A stretch of DNA of 13,964 bases from Anaerolineae bacterium (GTDB lineage Bacteria > Chloroflexota > Anaerolineae > JAFGEY01), in the NCBI GenBank assembly GCA_016929205.1, contig JAFGJF010000611.1, forward strand, positions 1 to 13,964, in the 5' to 3' direction. The translations under genes and the position numbers were made by a program. The notes beneath the pieces are model-generated. The model did not search any database, had not been told where the DNA came from, and saw only the letters and a program-made list of their open reading frames with translations. This document shows positions 6,636 through 13,964 of this stretch, piece by piece. How positions within the stretch are numbered: the first letter of the stretch is position 1; each line of letters begins with the position of its first letter.

Positions 6636-8606
6636 ATGAAACCCGATCCATCATCTGGCTGGATATTGCAGGCCTCAGACCGAACCGACTATACGCCGCC
6701 AACCATGGCCAACGGTATGATCGGCCTTGTCGCCTCAGAGACGCCGCTGCAGATCTCGACGGTTATACTCAACGGCGTGTACGATAAATACGGGCGCGGC
6801 AACGTGTCCAACATTGTACAGGGCATTCGTTTTGCCGATCTGGATGTCCGGATTGGCGAAAAGCAGGTATCAAACGAGACAAGCATCGACGGCTGGCAGC
6901 AGGCGCTTGATATGCGGCGGGGCTGCCTGACGACCCGCTTTACGTTTGACGGTCAGATCCAGATCGTGCATCGGCTCTATGCCCTGCGCCATTTGCCCTA
7001 TACGGCCCTGGTCACGCTGGAACTGACCGCCATGCAGGACGTCACTGTGACTGTCACAAACAAGGTGTCGCTGCCCGATATCCTGGTCCCGGTTGAAAAC
7101 ACCTACAAGGTCACCAACCAGGTGCCGCTCCTTTCCACCGTCGCCAACAGCCCAACCGGAAGACACCGCATTGCAGCTGCAAACAGTTATCTGTTTGACG
7201 GCCCGCTGCCCGAACTCGTCCACGAAACACTGGGCGCGGATACACACGCCGTTCACTTGACCCTCGGCCTGGAAAAAAATGCGATCTGCCGCCTGGGAGT
7301 CATCGGCTCGATCTGCACGACGGCCGATTTTTACGATCCGGCCAACGAGGCCGAACGATTGAGCATCTTTGGCCGTTTTGAGGGCTGCGACAAGCTGGTC
7401 GATAGACACATGCGTGCCTGGGCCGCATTGTGGCAAGGCGACATCATCATCGAGGGAGATAGCCAGGTCCAACGCGACGTTCGTTTTGCGCTCTATAACC
7501 TCTACTCGTTTGCGCGCCAGGGGTCCGGCCACAGCCTCTCGCCGATGGGACTGTCCAGTACCGGCTATAACGGGCACATCTTTTGGGACTGTGAGTTGTG
7601 GATGTTTCCACCGTTATTGATGCTGCAGCCACAGATCGCGCGCTCGCTGCTGGATTACCGTTTTGATCGATTGGAGCAGGCCAAGCTGAACGCGCGCAGC
7701 CACGGCTTTTGCGGTGCGATGTTTCCATGGGAATCGGACGACACCGGCCAAGAGTCAACGCCTACCTGGGCCTTTACCGGATCGTTCGAACACCACATTA
7801 CCGCCTGTGTTGGCATTGCCTTTTGGAACTATTATTGTGTCACAGGCGACAAAGTTTGGCTGGCCGAAAAAGGCTGGCCTCTTTTAAAGCAGGTAGCCGA
7901 ATTCTGGGCAAACAGGGTCGAGAAAAACGATGACGGGCAATATGAGATCAAGAACGTCATCGGCGCTGACGAGTACACCGACGTCGTCGACAACAATGCT
8001 TTTACCAATGGCGCGGCCAAGACCGTACTGTATTATGCCATCCAGGCCGCGCGCGAACTCGGGCTGTCTCCCGATCCGCAGTGGGCGACCATCGCAGACC
8101 ATATCGTCTTGCGCTCGTTTGAAGGTGGCATCACGCAAGAATACGACAACTATGATGGGCGAACGATCAAACAGGCTGACGTCAACCTGCTTGCGTACCC
8201 TTTGAGCGTGATCACGGATCAAGAAACCATACGGCGGGACCTCGCCTATTACGAACCGCGTATGGACGTGGATGCCCCGGCCATGAGCCACTCGGTGCTT
8301 TCGATCATCTCTTCCCGGCTGGGCGACGCGGAAAAAGCCTATGCCCTGTTCGAACGGGCCTACAGGCCAAATCAGAAACCGCCATTTGGCGCGCTCACTG
8401 AAACGCCTTACAGCCACAATCCCTATTTTGCCACAGCGGCAGGAGGCATGTTGCAGGCTGTGTTGGCCGGGTTTGCCGGACTCGAGATCGCGCCACAAGG
8501 CATCGTGCAAACAGCGCCCTGCTTGCCCAAAGCCTGGACCTCGCTGACGGTCACCGGCGTGGGCTTGGACAAAAAGACGTTCACCTTAAAAGGGAAATCT
8601 GAATGA
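6636..8606 (+). CDS. Glycoside hydrolase family 65 protein (glucosidase-like)
   Basis: A 656-residue GH65-type enzyme with an (alpha/alpha)6 barrel. An N-terminal beta-sandwich (about 1-265) leads to the barrel (about 275-620) and a short C-terminal beta region. GHIFWDCELWMFP (313-325) is the GH65 sugar-binding block, with D318. FPWESDDTG (363-371) and GADEY, whose E446 fits the general acid, follow. FGALTET (584-590) with E589 lies where hydrolases such as the human collagen glucosidase PGGHG carry a general base, while phosphorylases have a phosphate pocket. I therefore favour an alpha-glucoside hydrolase, though kojibiose, trehalose or nigerose phosphorylase activity is not excluded. No signal peptide, so substrates are probably internal. 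It begins 27 bases after rfbB and overlaps the next start by ATGA, indicating translational coupling with the PLP enzyme. Confidence 0.85.
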   Translation: MKPDPSSGWILQASDRTDYTPPTMANGMIGLVASETPLQISTVILNGVYDKYGRGNVSNIVQGIRFADLDVRIGEKQVSNETSIDGWQQALDMRRGCLTTRFTFDGQIQIVHRLYALRHLPYTALVTLELTAMQDVTVTVTNKVSLPDILVPVENTYKVTNQVPLLSTVANSPTGRHRIAAANSYLFDGPLPELVHETLGADTHAVHLTLGLEKNAICRLGVIGSICTTADFYDPANEAERLSIFGRFEGCDKLVDRHMRAWAALWQGDIIIEGDSQVQRDVRFALYNLYSFARQGSGHSLSPMGLSSTGYNGHIFWDCELWMFPPLLMLQPQIARSLLDYRFDRLEQAKLNARSHGFCGAMFPWESDDTGQESTPTWAFTGSFEHHITACVGIAFWNYYCVTGDKVWLAEKGWPLLKQVAEFWANRVEKNDDGQYEIKNVIGADEYTDVVDNNAFTNGAAKTVLYYAIQAARELGLSPDPQWATIADHIVLRSFEGGITQEYDNYDGRTIKQADVNLLAYPLSVITDQETIRRDLAYYEPRMDVDAPAMSHSVLSIISSRLGDAEKAYALFERAYRPNQKPPFGALTETPYSHNPYFATAAGGMLQAVLAGFAGLEIAPQGIVQTAPCLPKAWTSLTVTGVGLDKKTFTLKGKSE

Positions 8607-9724
8607 AATCAACCTCTGCCTTTTTGAAATCGTTGGGAATCGTCCAGCCCACCGTCGTGATCGACGGCCCCCGGGTCAGGCGCAACATTGAGACAATGGC
8701 AGCCAAAGCCCGGCAGTCTGGCGTGCGCTTTCGCCCCCATTTTAAAACGCACCAATGCGCCGCCATTGGCAACTGGTTTCGAGAGGCCGGGATCCGGGCG
8801 ATCACCGTCTCATCGCTCGATATGGCCCGTTATTTCGCCGATCACGGATGGGACGATATCACCGTCGCCATCGTCGCCAACGTTCTCGAGATGGACAAAA
8901 TCAACGCCCTGGCAGCCGAGATCCACCTTGGGCTGCTGGTCGATTCGATGCCGGCGCTCTCTGTCCTGCAGCAGCACCTCCAGCACCCGATCGATATCTG
9001 GATCAAGATCGACGTTGGCAGCTACCGTACCGGCATCAGATGGGACTGCAGCAATAGTGTCATCACCCTGGCGCAGCAGATCGTGCGAGATCAAAAGACG
9101 AGATTTGCCGGTTTGCTCACCCATAGCGGGCAGAGCTATGACGAACGCACACACGAGGGTATGCAGCGTGTTTACGACGAGACGGTGGCTCGCATGGTGG
9201 CGCTCAAGCATACGCTGGCTGGAAACGAGATCACACCCTGCCAGCTCTCGGTCGGCGACACCCCGACGAGCAGCATTGTCAAAGAGTTTACCGGCGTGGA
9301 CGAGGTTCGCCCCGGCACGTTTGTCTTTTACGATCTGATGCAGCGCGACCTGGGCGCGTGCACAGATGACCAGATCGCCATCGTCGTCGCTTGCCCGGTG
9401 ATCGGCAAATACGCCGACCGCAAGCAGATCGTCGTCTATGGTGGAGCCGTGCACCTCTCCAAAGACGCGGGGACCGGCCCGAACGGCAAGCCGACGTTCG
9501 GCAGGCTGGCTGCTATAGACCACAATGGCCTGGGCACCATCTACCACGACGCCCCGGTGATCTCGCTGTCACAGGAGCACGGCATCATCCAGGTGCCCGA
9601 CGCTATGTTGGATCAGATCGACGTCGGCGACCTGGTTGCCATCGTGCCCATCCACTGCTGCCTGGCGTGCGATCTGTACGGCACGTACACCACGTTGGAT
9701 GGCACCATCCTGCCCAGGAGATAG
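8603..9724 (+). CDS. PLP- and metal-dependent D-threonine aldolase/D-serine dehydratase-like enzyme
   Basis: A 373-residue fold-type III PLP enzyme of the alanine racemase N-terminal superfamily. The pyridoxal lysine is K48 in RPHFKTHQ. Barrel segments include KIDVGSYRTGI, THSGQSY, SVGDTPTS and VDEVRPGTFVFYDLMQ, the last two lining the PLP phosphate. The C-terminal beta domain ends with PIHCCLACDL. H351 and C353 match the His-x-Cys metal site of D-serine dehydratase and D-threonine aldolase, which distinguishes this branch from alanine racemase. Likely reactions are cleavage of a D-3-hydroxy amino acid to glycine plus aldehyde, or its dehydration to a 2-keto acid and ammonia. The ATG overlaps the GH65 stop as ATGA, with AAGGG upstream, so both proteins should be made together, hinting that the GH65 product or its aglycone is relevant. 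Exact substrate unknown. Cytosolic. Confidence 0.88.
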   Translation: MKSTSAFLKSLGIVQPTVVIDGPRVRRNIETMAAKARQSGVRFRPHFKTHQCAAIGNWFREAGIRAITVSSLDMARYFADHGWDDITVAIVANVLEMDKINALAAEIHLGLLVDSMPALSVLQQHLQHPIDIWIKIDVGSYRTGIRWDCSNSVITLAQQIVRDQKTRFAGLLTHSGQSYDERTHEGMQRVYDETVARMVALKHTLAGNEITPCQLSVGDTPTSSIVKEFTGVDEVRPGTFVFYDLMQRDLGACTDDQIAIVVACPVIGKYADRKQIVVYGGAVHLSKDAGTGPNGKPTFGRLAAIDHNGLGTIYHDAPVISLSQEHGIIQVPDAMLDQIDVGDLVAIVPIHCCLACDLYGTYTTLDGTILPRR

Positions 9725-9750
9725 GTGCCATGGGACTAACCGATCATTTG

Positions 9751-9763
9751 CGCTAAAATAGCG
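9751..9763 (+). other. Short hairpin in the gap before phosphoglucomutase
   Basis: CGCTA and TAGCG form a 5-base stem with an AAA loop, 26 bases after the PLP enzyme stop. No T-run follows, so terminator function is doubtful. The 106-base gap (9725-9830) also holds TATACT at 9779-9784, without a good -35, and a 10-base palindrome GGTCATGACC at 9794-9803. Whether pgm has its own promoter is unresolved. Confidence 0.3.
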
Positions 9764-9819
9764 TTAACATCTTGTTTCTATACTGAACAAGGCGGTCATG
9801 ACCACCAACATCCGCCAAT

Positions 9820-9824
9820 GGAGG
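9820..9824 (+). promoter_or_regulatory. Shine-Dalgarno that sets the pgm start
   Basis: GGAGG lies six bases before the ATG at 9831. It is too close to the ATG at 9828 and useless for the ATG at 9798, so 9831 is the preferred start. The protein then begins MSTRLSEL and aligns in length with known Pgm. Confidence 0.65.
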
Positions 9825-9830
9825 GATATG

Positions 9831-11495
9831 ATGTCTACAAGACTCAGTGAATTGGCCGGCAAACCGGCCCCATTCGAGATCCTGACCAACATTCCGCAGC
9901 TTGTTTCGGCTTACTATACGCACAAACCAGATGCACACATCGCCGAACAGCAGGTCTCGTTCGGCACGTCCGGCCACCGGGGGTCTTCGTTGGACAATGG
10001 GTTCAACGAGGATCACATTCTGGCCGTTTGCCAGGCCATCTCTGAACTGCGCCACGCCGAGGGCATCGACGGCCCGCTGTATCTGGGCAAAGACACGCAC
10101 GCGCTCTCGGAACCGGCGTTCGCCACAGCGCTGGAGGTGTTTGCCGCCAACGGTGTCAACGTCATGATCCAATCCTCTGGTGGCTATACCCCCACGCCCG
10201 TCATCTCACACGCGATCCTGGCCTACAATGCGGGAAAAAGCACGGGACTGGCCGACGGCGTCGTCATTACCCCTTCGCACAATCCGCCAAACGACGGCGG
10301 GATCAAATACAACCCGCCACAGGGCGGACCGGCAAGCACGGAAACAACCCAGGCCATCCAGGATCGGGCCAACGCCATCCTGATCGACGGCCTCACAACG
10401 GTCAAACGCTGGCCCTTTTCAAAGGCGATCAAGGCCGAGACCACCCACGCATACGACTATGTGACGCCCTACGTGCAAGACCTGAAAAACGTGATCGAGA
10501 TGCCGATCATCTCCTCGGCCGGACTCAAGATCGGCGTCGATCCAATGGGTGGATCGGGCATCGCATTCTGGGAACCGATCGCTGAGGCCTACCAGCTTGA
10601 TATCGAGATCGTGAACCGTCGCATTGATCCCACTTTTAGTTTTATGACCGTCGACTGGGACGGCAAAATCCGCATGGACTGCTCTTCGCCCTATGCCATG
10701 GCCGGCCTGGTCAAACTCAAGAACCGGTTTGACATTGCCTTTGGCAACGACACCGACTATGACCGCCACGGCATCGTCACACCCGGCGCAGGGTTGATGC
10801 CGCCCAATCACTATCTTGCCGTCGCCATCTGGTACCTGTTTCAGAATCGCCCCGGCTGGCGCGGAGATGCCGCCGTGGGCAAGACGCTGGTTTCCAGTTC
10901 GATGATCGACCGCGTGGCCGTTCACCTGGGCCGGCGCCTGGCTGAAGTGCCGGTTGGCTTCAAATGGTTCGTCGACGGGCTGCTCGACGGCTCGACTGGT
11001 TTTGGCGGCGAAGAGAGTGCGGGCGCGTCCTTTTTGCGCCGGGACGGGACAGTGTGGACCACCGACAAGGACGGTTTCATCCTCGACCTGCTCGCCGCCG
11101 AGATCACGGCCCGAACCGGGCGCGATCCGGGCGAACACTATCAAACGCTGGTTAAACAATTCGGCAATCCGGCCTACGATCGCATCGACGCGCCGGCGAG
11201 CCCGGCACAGAAAGCGATCCTCAAAGAACTGTCCCCGGATCAGGTTGCAGCCACCGAACTGGCAGGCGAACGCATCCTCGCCAAGCTGACCCGCGTGCCG
11301 GGCAACGATGCCGCGATTGGTGGCCTCAAGGTGGTGGCCCAAAGCGGGTGGTTTGCAGCCAGGCCATCAGGCACCGAAGACGTCTACAAGATCTATGCCG
11401 AGAGTTTCAAGGGCATCGACCATCTCAAGCAGATTCAAGCCGAGGCGCAAGCAATGGTGGATGCTGCATTTCAAGCCGCAGGAGTGGGACAATGA
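9831..11495 (+). CDS. pgm: Phosphoglucomutase, alpha-D-glucose-specific
   Basis: A 554-residue alpha-D-phosphohexomutase, interconverting glucose 1-phosphate and glucose 6-phosphate through a phosphoserine enzyme. FGTSGHRGS (44-52) opens domain 1. The phosphoserine is S149 in [11 protein letters not shown]. The Mg2+ loop NDTDYDRHG carries D307, D309 and D311. The sugar-selecting loop [12 protein letters not shown] and the C-terminal phosphate loop [12 protein letters not shown] are intact. Similarity to E. coli Pgm (546 residues) seems high from end to end, more than to ManB-type mutases. An upstream ATG at 9798 would add 11 residues but has poorer spacing. Being alpha-specific, it would not use the beta-glucose 1-phosphate made by GH65 phosphorylases. 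It may supply glucose 1-phosphate for dTDP-glucose, the substrate of the nearby RfbB. Its stop overlaps the deacetylase start (ATGA). Cytosolic. Confidence 0.96.
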   Translation: MSTRLSELAGKPAPFEILTNIPQLVSAYYTHKPDAHIAEQQVSFGTSGHRGSSLDNGFNEDHILAVCQAISELRHAEGIDGPLYLGKDTHALSEPAFATALEVFAANGVNVMIQSSGGYTPTPVISHAILAYNAGKSTGLADGVVITPSHNPPNDGGIKYNPPQGGPASTETTQAIQDRANAILIDGLTTVKRWPFSKAIKAETTHAYDYVTPYVQDLKNVIEMPIISSAGLKIGVDPMGGSGIAFWEPIAEAYQLDIEIVNRRIDPTFSFMTVDWDGKIRMDCSSPYAMAGLVKLKNRFDIAFGNDTDYDRHGIVTPGAGLMPPNHYLAVAIWYLFQNRPGWRGDAAVGKTLVSSSMIDRVAVHLGRRLAEVPVGFKWFVDGLLDGSTGFGGEESAGASFLRRDGTVWTTDKDGFILDLLAAEITARTGRDPGEHYQTLVKQFGNPAYDRIDAPASPAQKAILKELSPDQVAATELAGERILAKLTRVPGNDAAIGGLKVVAQSGWFAARPSGTEDVYKIYAESFKGIDHLKQIQAEAQAMVDAAFQAAGVGQ

Positions 11496-12886
11496 CCATA
11501 CCCATCTTTTTTTGGTTCGACATCGAGGATTATATCACGCCGGAAAGTGACGTGGCCCTGGGACGGTTGATCGACATCTTTGAACGGCACGACCTCAAGG
11601 CAACGTTCAAAATGGTGGGCGAAAAAGTGCGCGGGCTGAAACAGCGCGGGCATTACGAGATCCTGGGCAAGCTGATGACCCAGGACGTTGGCTATCACAC
11701 CGACTATCACAGCAAACCGCCCAGCATTTCCGAGGCTATGCTCAACCATGGTTGGAAAGACGGCACCGAGGCCTTTATCGGCAGCGAGCAGGCGGGACTG
11801 GACACGCTAAAACAGGTATTTGGCCGCACGCCATCCTGCTATGGCCAGCCCGGTGGGGCGTGGGCGCCGCAGGTTTATCCAGCCTTGAGACAATGGGGCA
11901 TCCCCGCGTACCTCGATGGCGGACCGTGGGTCAACCTGGACAACCGGCCCCACCGCTACTGCAACATCCTCAATATCCTCACCATCGCCGGGACTATGCA
12001 CATCGGCATCGGGCAGGGCGCACAAGAGGTCGAGAAACGGCAGGCTCGATTGGGTGAGATGGTGGAGCAAATGCGCCACAGCGGCGGCGAGATCAGCCTC
12101 TACGCCCACGAATGTGAATTCGTGACCGGCGAGTTCTGGGACGGGATCAATTTCCGGGCGGGCAAAAACACGCCGCGCGAACAATGGCAGCCCGCGTCGT
12201 TGGTGTTGGAAGCGGAAAGCGAGGCGCGCTACGCGGCCATGGATCGCTTCCTGAGCTTTGCCCGCTCACTGCCCGGCGTCCAGATCGTCACCGCGGCCGA
12301 CGCTCCATCGCTCTATCCCGACCCGATTCAAAAGCGCGCCTTTACCCCGCGCGAGATCGCCCGCCTGGCGGCCAACATGGCCGAGGCCGTCACTCACCAG
12401 CCGATCGACGGCGCCTTTATTTCGCCCGGCGAGCTGTTCGGCCTGATCGTCAAGCTGTTGGCCGAGCGCGTTCGAACCGAAAAATGGCCTCATTCGGTCC
12501 GCTACCGTTACTTTGACGGCCCCGTGCAGGGGCCACATGTCGAGATCGCGGCAGGCACGCTCTCCCTGGACGACCTGTTCGGCACAGCCCTGTTTGAGGA
12601 CGCCGCGCTCGACTATAACGGCCATATGCCGTCCGAAGTGCAAGTTGGACGTAGTTGGCTCGCCCCGGCCGATCTGCTGGCCACCGTTGGCGCCGCGCTG
12701 CCGCGCTGGCTCGATGGCGACGAGGACGGCGCGCCCATCGTCCGGGGTCGTTTTGTCCAGGCCGATTACGTGCCCGACCACGTCGGCTGGGATTGGATCG
12801 TCTTTCCGCCCGGCTTAAACGGCGACCCGCTGCTGGAACTGGGCAAACTCCAGGCCTGGACACTGAAACCGGCGCCGCTCACTTGA
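11492..12886 (+). CDS. NodB-type polysaccharide deacetylase family protein with extra C-terminal domain
   Basis: A 464-residue carbohydrate esterase-4-like protein; such enzymes remove N- or O-acetyl groups from sugars using a metal. Motif 1 is FDIED (9-13), D10 being the likely base and D13 a ligand. Motif 2 is GYHTDYH with H69 and H73. LYAH (H206) fits motif 5. At motif 3 the usual arginine is missing: the sequence reads [11 protein letters not shown] (116-126). The fold ends near 275. Residues about 283-464 form an alpha-helical then beta-containing region that I do not recognise; its first part faintly recalls pseudomurein-binding repeats. There is no signal peptide or membrane segment, which is unusual for cell-wall deacetylases and suggests a small cytosolic substrate. 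The ATG at 11492 overlaps the pgm stop, with AGGAG seven bases upstream. A longer reading from 11348 would run out of frame through pgm and is rejected. Confidence 0.85.
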   Translation: MTIPIFFWFDIEDYITPESDVALGRLIDIFERHDLKATFKMVGEKVRGLKQRGHYEILGKLMTQDVGYHTDYHSKPPSISEAMLNHGWKDGTEAFIGSEQAGLDTLKQVFGRTPSCYGQPGGAWAPQVYPALRQWGIPAYLDGGPWVNLDNRPHRYCNILNILTIAGTMHIGIGQGAQEVEKRQARLGEMVEQMRHSGGEISLYAHECEFVTGEFWDGINFRAGKNTPREQWQPASLVLEAESEARYAAMDRFLSFARSLPGVQIVTAADAPSLYPDPIQKRAFTPREIARLAANMAEAVTHQPIDGAFISPGELFGLIVKLLAERVRTEKWPHSVRYRYFDGPVQGPHVEIAAGTLSLDDLFGTALFEDAALDYNGHMPSEVQVGRSWLAPADLLATVGAALPRWLDGDEDGAPIVRGRFVQADYVPDHVGWDWIVFPPGLNGDPLLELGKLQAWTLKPAPLT

Positions 12887-13964
12887 TGTAACCCAAATAA
12901 TCCTTTTGCAGCTCCAACATCGTATCCAGCATCTCTTCGGTCGCCTTGCACTTGTCGACGATCGGATCGACCAGCAGCGCCTGCAAAACCGCCGCTTTTG
13001 ACCCGCTGATCACCGCTTCGGCGGTCATATCGTGCACCGCCACCTGGTTATGCAGCAGTCCCAACACTCCCTTGGGATAGTCGGGCAGCGGGATGCCGTG
13101 CACGCCGTCCTTGTCCACCGTTGCCGGCACTTCGACGACGAGCCAGTCGGGCAGATCGGCGATCGCACCGTTGTTGGGCACGTTCACCGCCTCCTCTTCA
13201 TAGCCGGAATCGGTCAGGATGCCCTCGATGATCGGGACCACGCGCTCGATCAGCCGTAATTCGATTTTGTGAGGCTCAGCCCGAGACAGTCCCTCCTTGT
13301 AAGACATATAAAAGTCCAGGATACCTTCGTGATCGACCGTATCATAGGCCCACTGGATGTACTCGCCAAAATGGCTGTCAGTCGTAATCGGCAGATGGCC
13401 AAACTTTTCCAGGATCACCCTAAACAACCCGCGCTCGGACCACCGGCGACTAACTGGAATCTGCAGCGCTTCCTCTAATGTCGCCGGCCGTTTGCCGGTC
13501 TCTTGAACGTACCGACGAAAATCGCGCATACTGGGCAAATTCTCAAAGAAATCGATCGCTTTGCCGCGGATGTCGGCGTAGGCATCTGCGCCAGTCTCCC
13601 GGTACGTCGCTTCGAGCAGCACGCTAAAGTGATTCAGCCCTCCCGCCCGAACGTGCAGCTCCTCGTAAGGAACGCCGAGCATATGAGGCAAGAGAAAACG
13701 CAGCGAACCAATCTCGTGACACAGACCGACAAAGTTGAGATCGGGATACTTGCGGCACACGGTGGTGCAGATGCGGCTCATCGGGTTGCTGAAATTGAAC
13801 ACGTGGGCCTCGGGGCAAATTTTCTGGATGTCACCGCAGATAGCCAGGATCGGCGGGATGATCCGCAGCGAGTGGAACAGGCCGCCCGGGCCGCCGTTCT
13901 CGCCGTACACCTGGCGGATGCCGTACTGCTGGGGAATGCGCCAGTCCTGCTCCCACAATTCAAA
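12879..13964 (-). CDS. Glycoside hydrolase family 4 protein, C-terminal part
   Basis: The frame stays open to the right edge, so about the first 90 residues, including the NAD-binding GxG loop, are outside; 361 residues remain. GH4 enzymes cleave alpha- or beta-glycosides by an NAD+- and Mn2+-dependent oxidation-elimination route. NFSNPM is the conserved nucleotide/sugar loop. GLCHE holds the Mn-ligand cysteine (codon 13719-13721), and AGGLNHF holds the histidine ligand (13629-13631). VNVPNNGAIADLP and VEVPATVDKDG are C-terminal family blocks. Nothing here picks between alpha-galactosidase, alpha-glucosidase, alpha-galacturonidase and 6-phospho-glycosidase. No signal peptide can be judged, but the family is cytosolic. 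It converges on the deacetylase gene, the two 3' ends overlapping by 8 bases with no room for a terminator between them. Confidence 0.93.
   Translation of the reverse strand, partial: FELWEQDWRIPQQYGIRQVYGENGGPGGLFHSLRIIPPILAICGDIQKICPEAHVFNFSNPMSRICTTVCRKYPDLNFVGLCHEIGSLRFLLPHMLGVPYEELHVRAGGLNHFSVLLEATYRETGADAYADIRGKAIDFFENLPSMRDFRRYVQETGKRPATLEEALQIPVSRRWSERGLFRVILEKFGHLPITTDSHFGEYIQWAYDTVDHEGILDFYMSYKEGLSRAEPHKIELRLIERVVPIIEGILTDSGYEEEAVNVPNNGAIADLPDWLVVEVPATVDKDGVHGIPLPDYPKGVLGLLHNQVAVHDMTAEAVISGSKAAVLQALLVDPIVDKCKATEEMLDTMLELQKDYLGYIK

Noticed and set aside
6870..7577. Minus-strand frame of 235 codons inside the GH65 gene
   Set aside because: It is fully antisense to a well-supported GH65 barrel and beta-sandwich, with an Asp/Arg/Gln-rich shadow composition.
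9794..9803. Ten-base palindrome GGTCATGACC before pgm as an operator
   Set aside because: It is a single short palindrome with no second copy in the window and no known matching regulator, so chance is likely.
10419..11342. Minus-strand frame of 307 codons inside pgm
   Set aside because: It is antisense to highly conserved phosphoglucomutase sequence and has no domain signature.
11348..11491. N-terminal extension of the deacetylase reading frame
   Set aside because: It overlaps the end of pgm in another frame and is Arg/Ser-rich without similarity. The ATGA overlap start at 11492 has a good AGGAG site and begins at the NodB motif.

Overview
The window looks like a piece of a Chloroflexota-type (Anaerolineae-like) bacterial chromosome. 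This is inferred from gene content and style: a zinc-ribbon Ser/Thr protein kinase, a REC-GAF regulator, a type IIA topoisomerase A subunit without a proper GyrA box, intracellular GH4 and GH65 enzymes, mid-to-high GC, and frequent GTG starts. No rRNA or other marker confirms the assignment. The window is almost fully coding. I see no insertion sequence, prophage, CRISPR array, tRNA or rRNA, and no gene-free stretch over 300 bases.

Left half (1-5420), all on the minus strand: a REC-GAF-DHp regulator with a good sigma70 promoter comes first. After a strong hairpin follows a tight run of gyrA-like topoisomerase subunit, histidine phosphatase, Nudix hydrolase and the N-terminus of a zinc-ribbon protein kinase that runs off the left edge. 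This half is housekeeping and signalling.

The switch point (5421-5588) is a divergent promoter region. It holds a TTGACG/TATAAT promoter leftward, an extended -10 rightward and a small inverted repeat between them.

Right half (5589-12886), plus strand, carbohydrate metabolism: dTDP-glucose 4,6-dehydratase, a GH65-type glucosidase, a PLP-dependent D-threonine aldolase/D-serine dehydratase-like enzyme, alpha-phosphoglucomutase and a NodB-type deacetylase. GH65/PLP enzyme and phosphoglucomutase/deacetylase are each joined by ATGA stop-start overlaps. A GH4 NAD/Mn-dependent glycosidase converges from the right edge and overlaps the deacetylase end by 8 bases. None of the catabolic enzymes shows a signal peptide, so they probably act on imported or cytosolic glycosides. 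Together they look like a route that removes N-acyl groups and sugars from a small glycoconjugate and feeds glucose phosphate into central metabolism or dTDP-sugar synthesis. The actual substrate cannot be read from the sequence. No transporter or transcription factor of this cluster lies inside the window.
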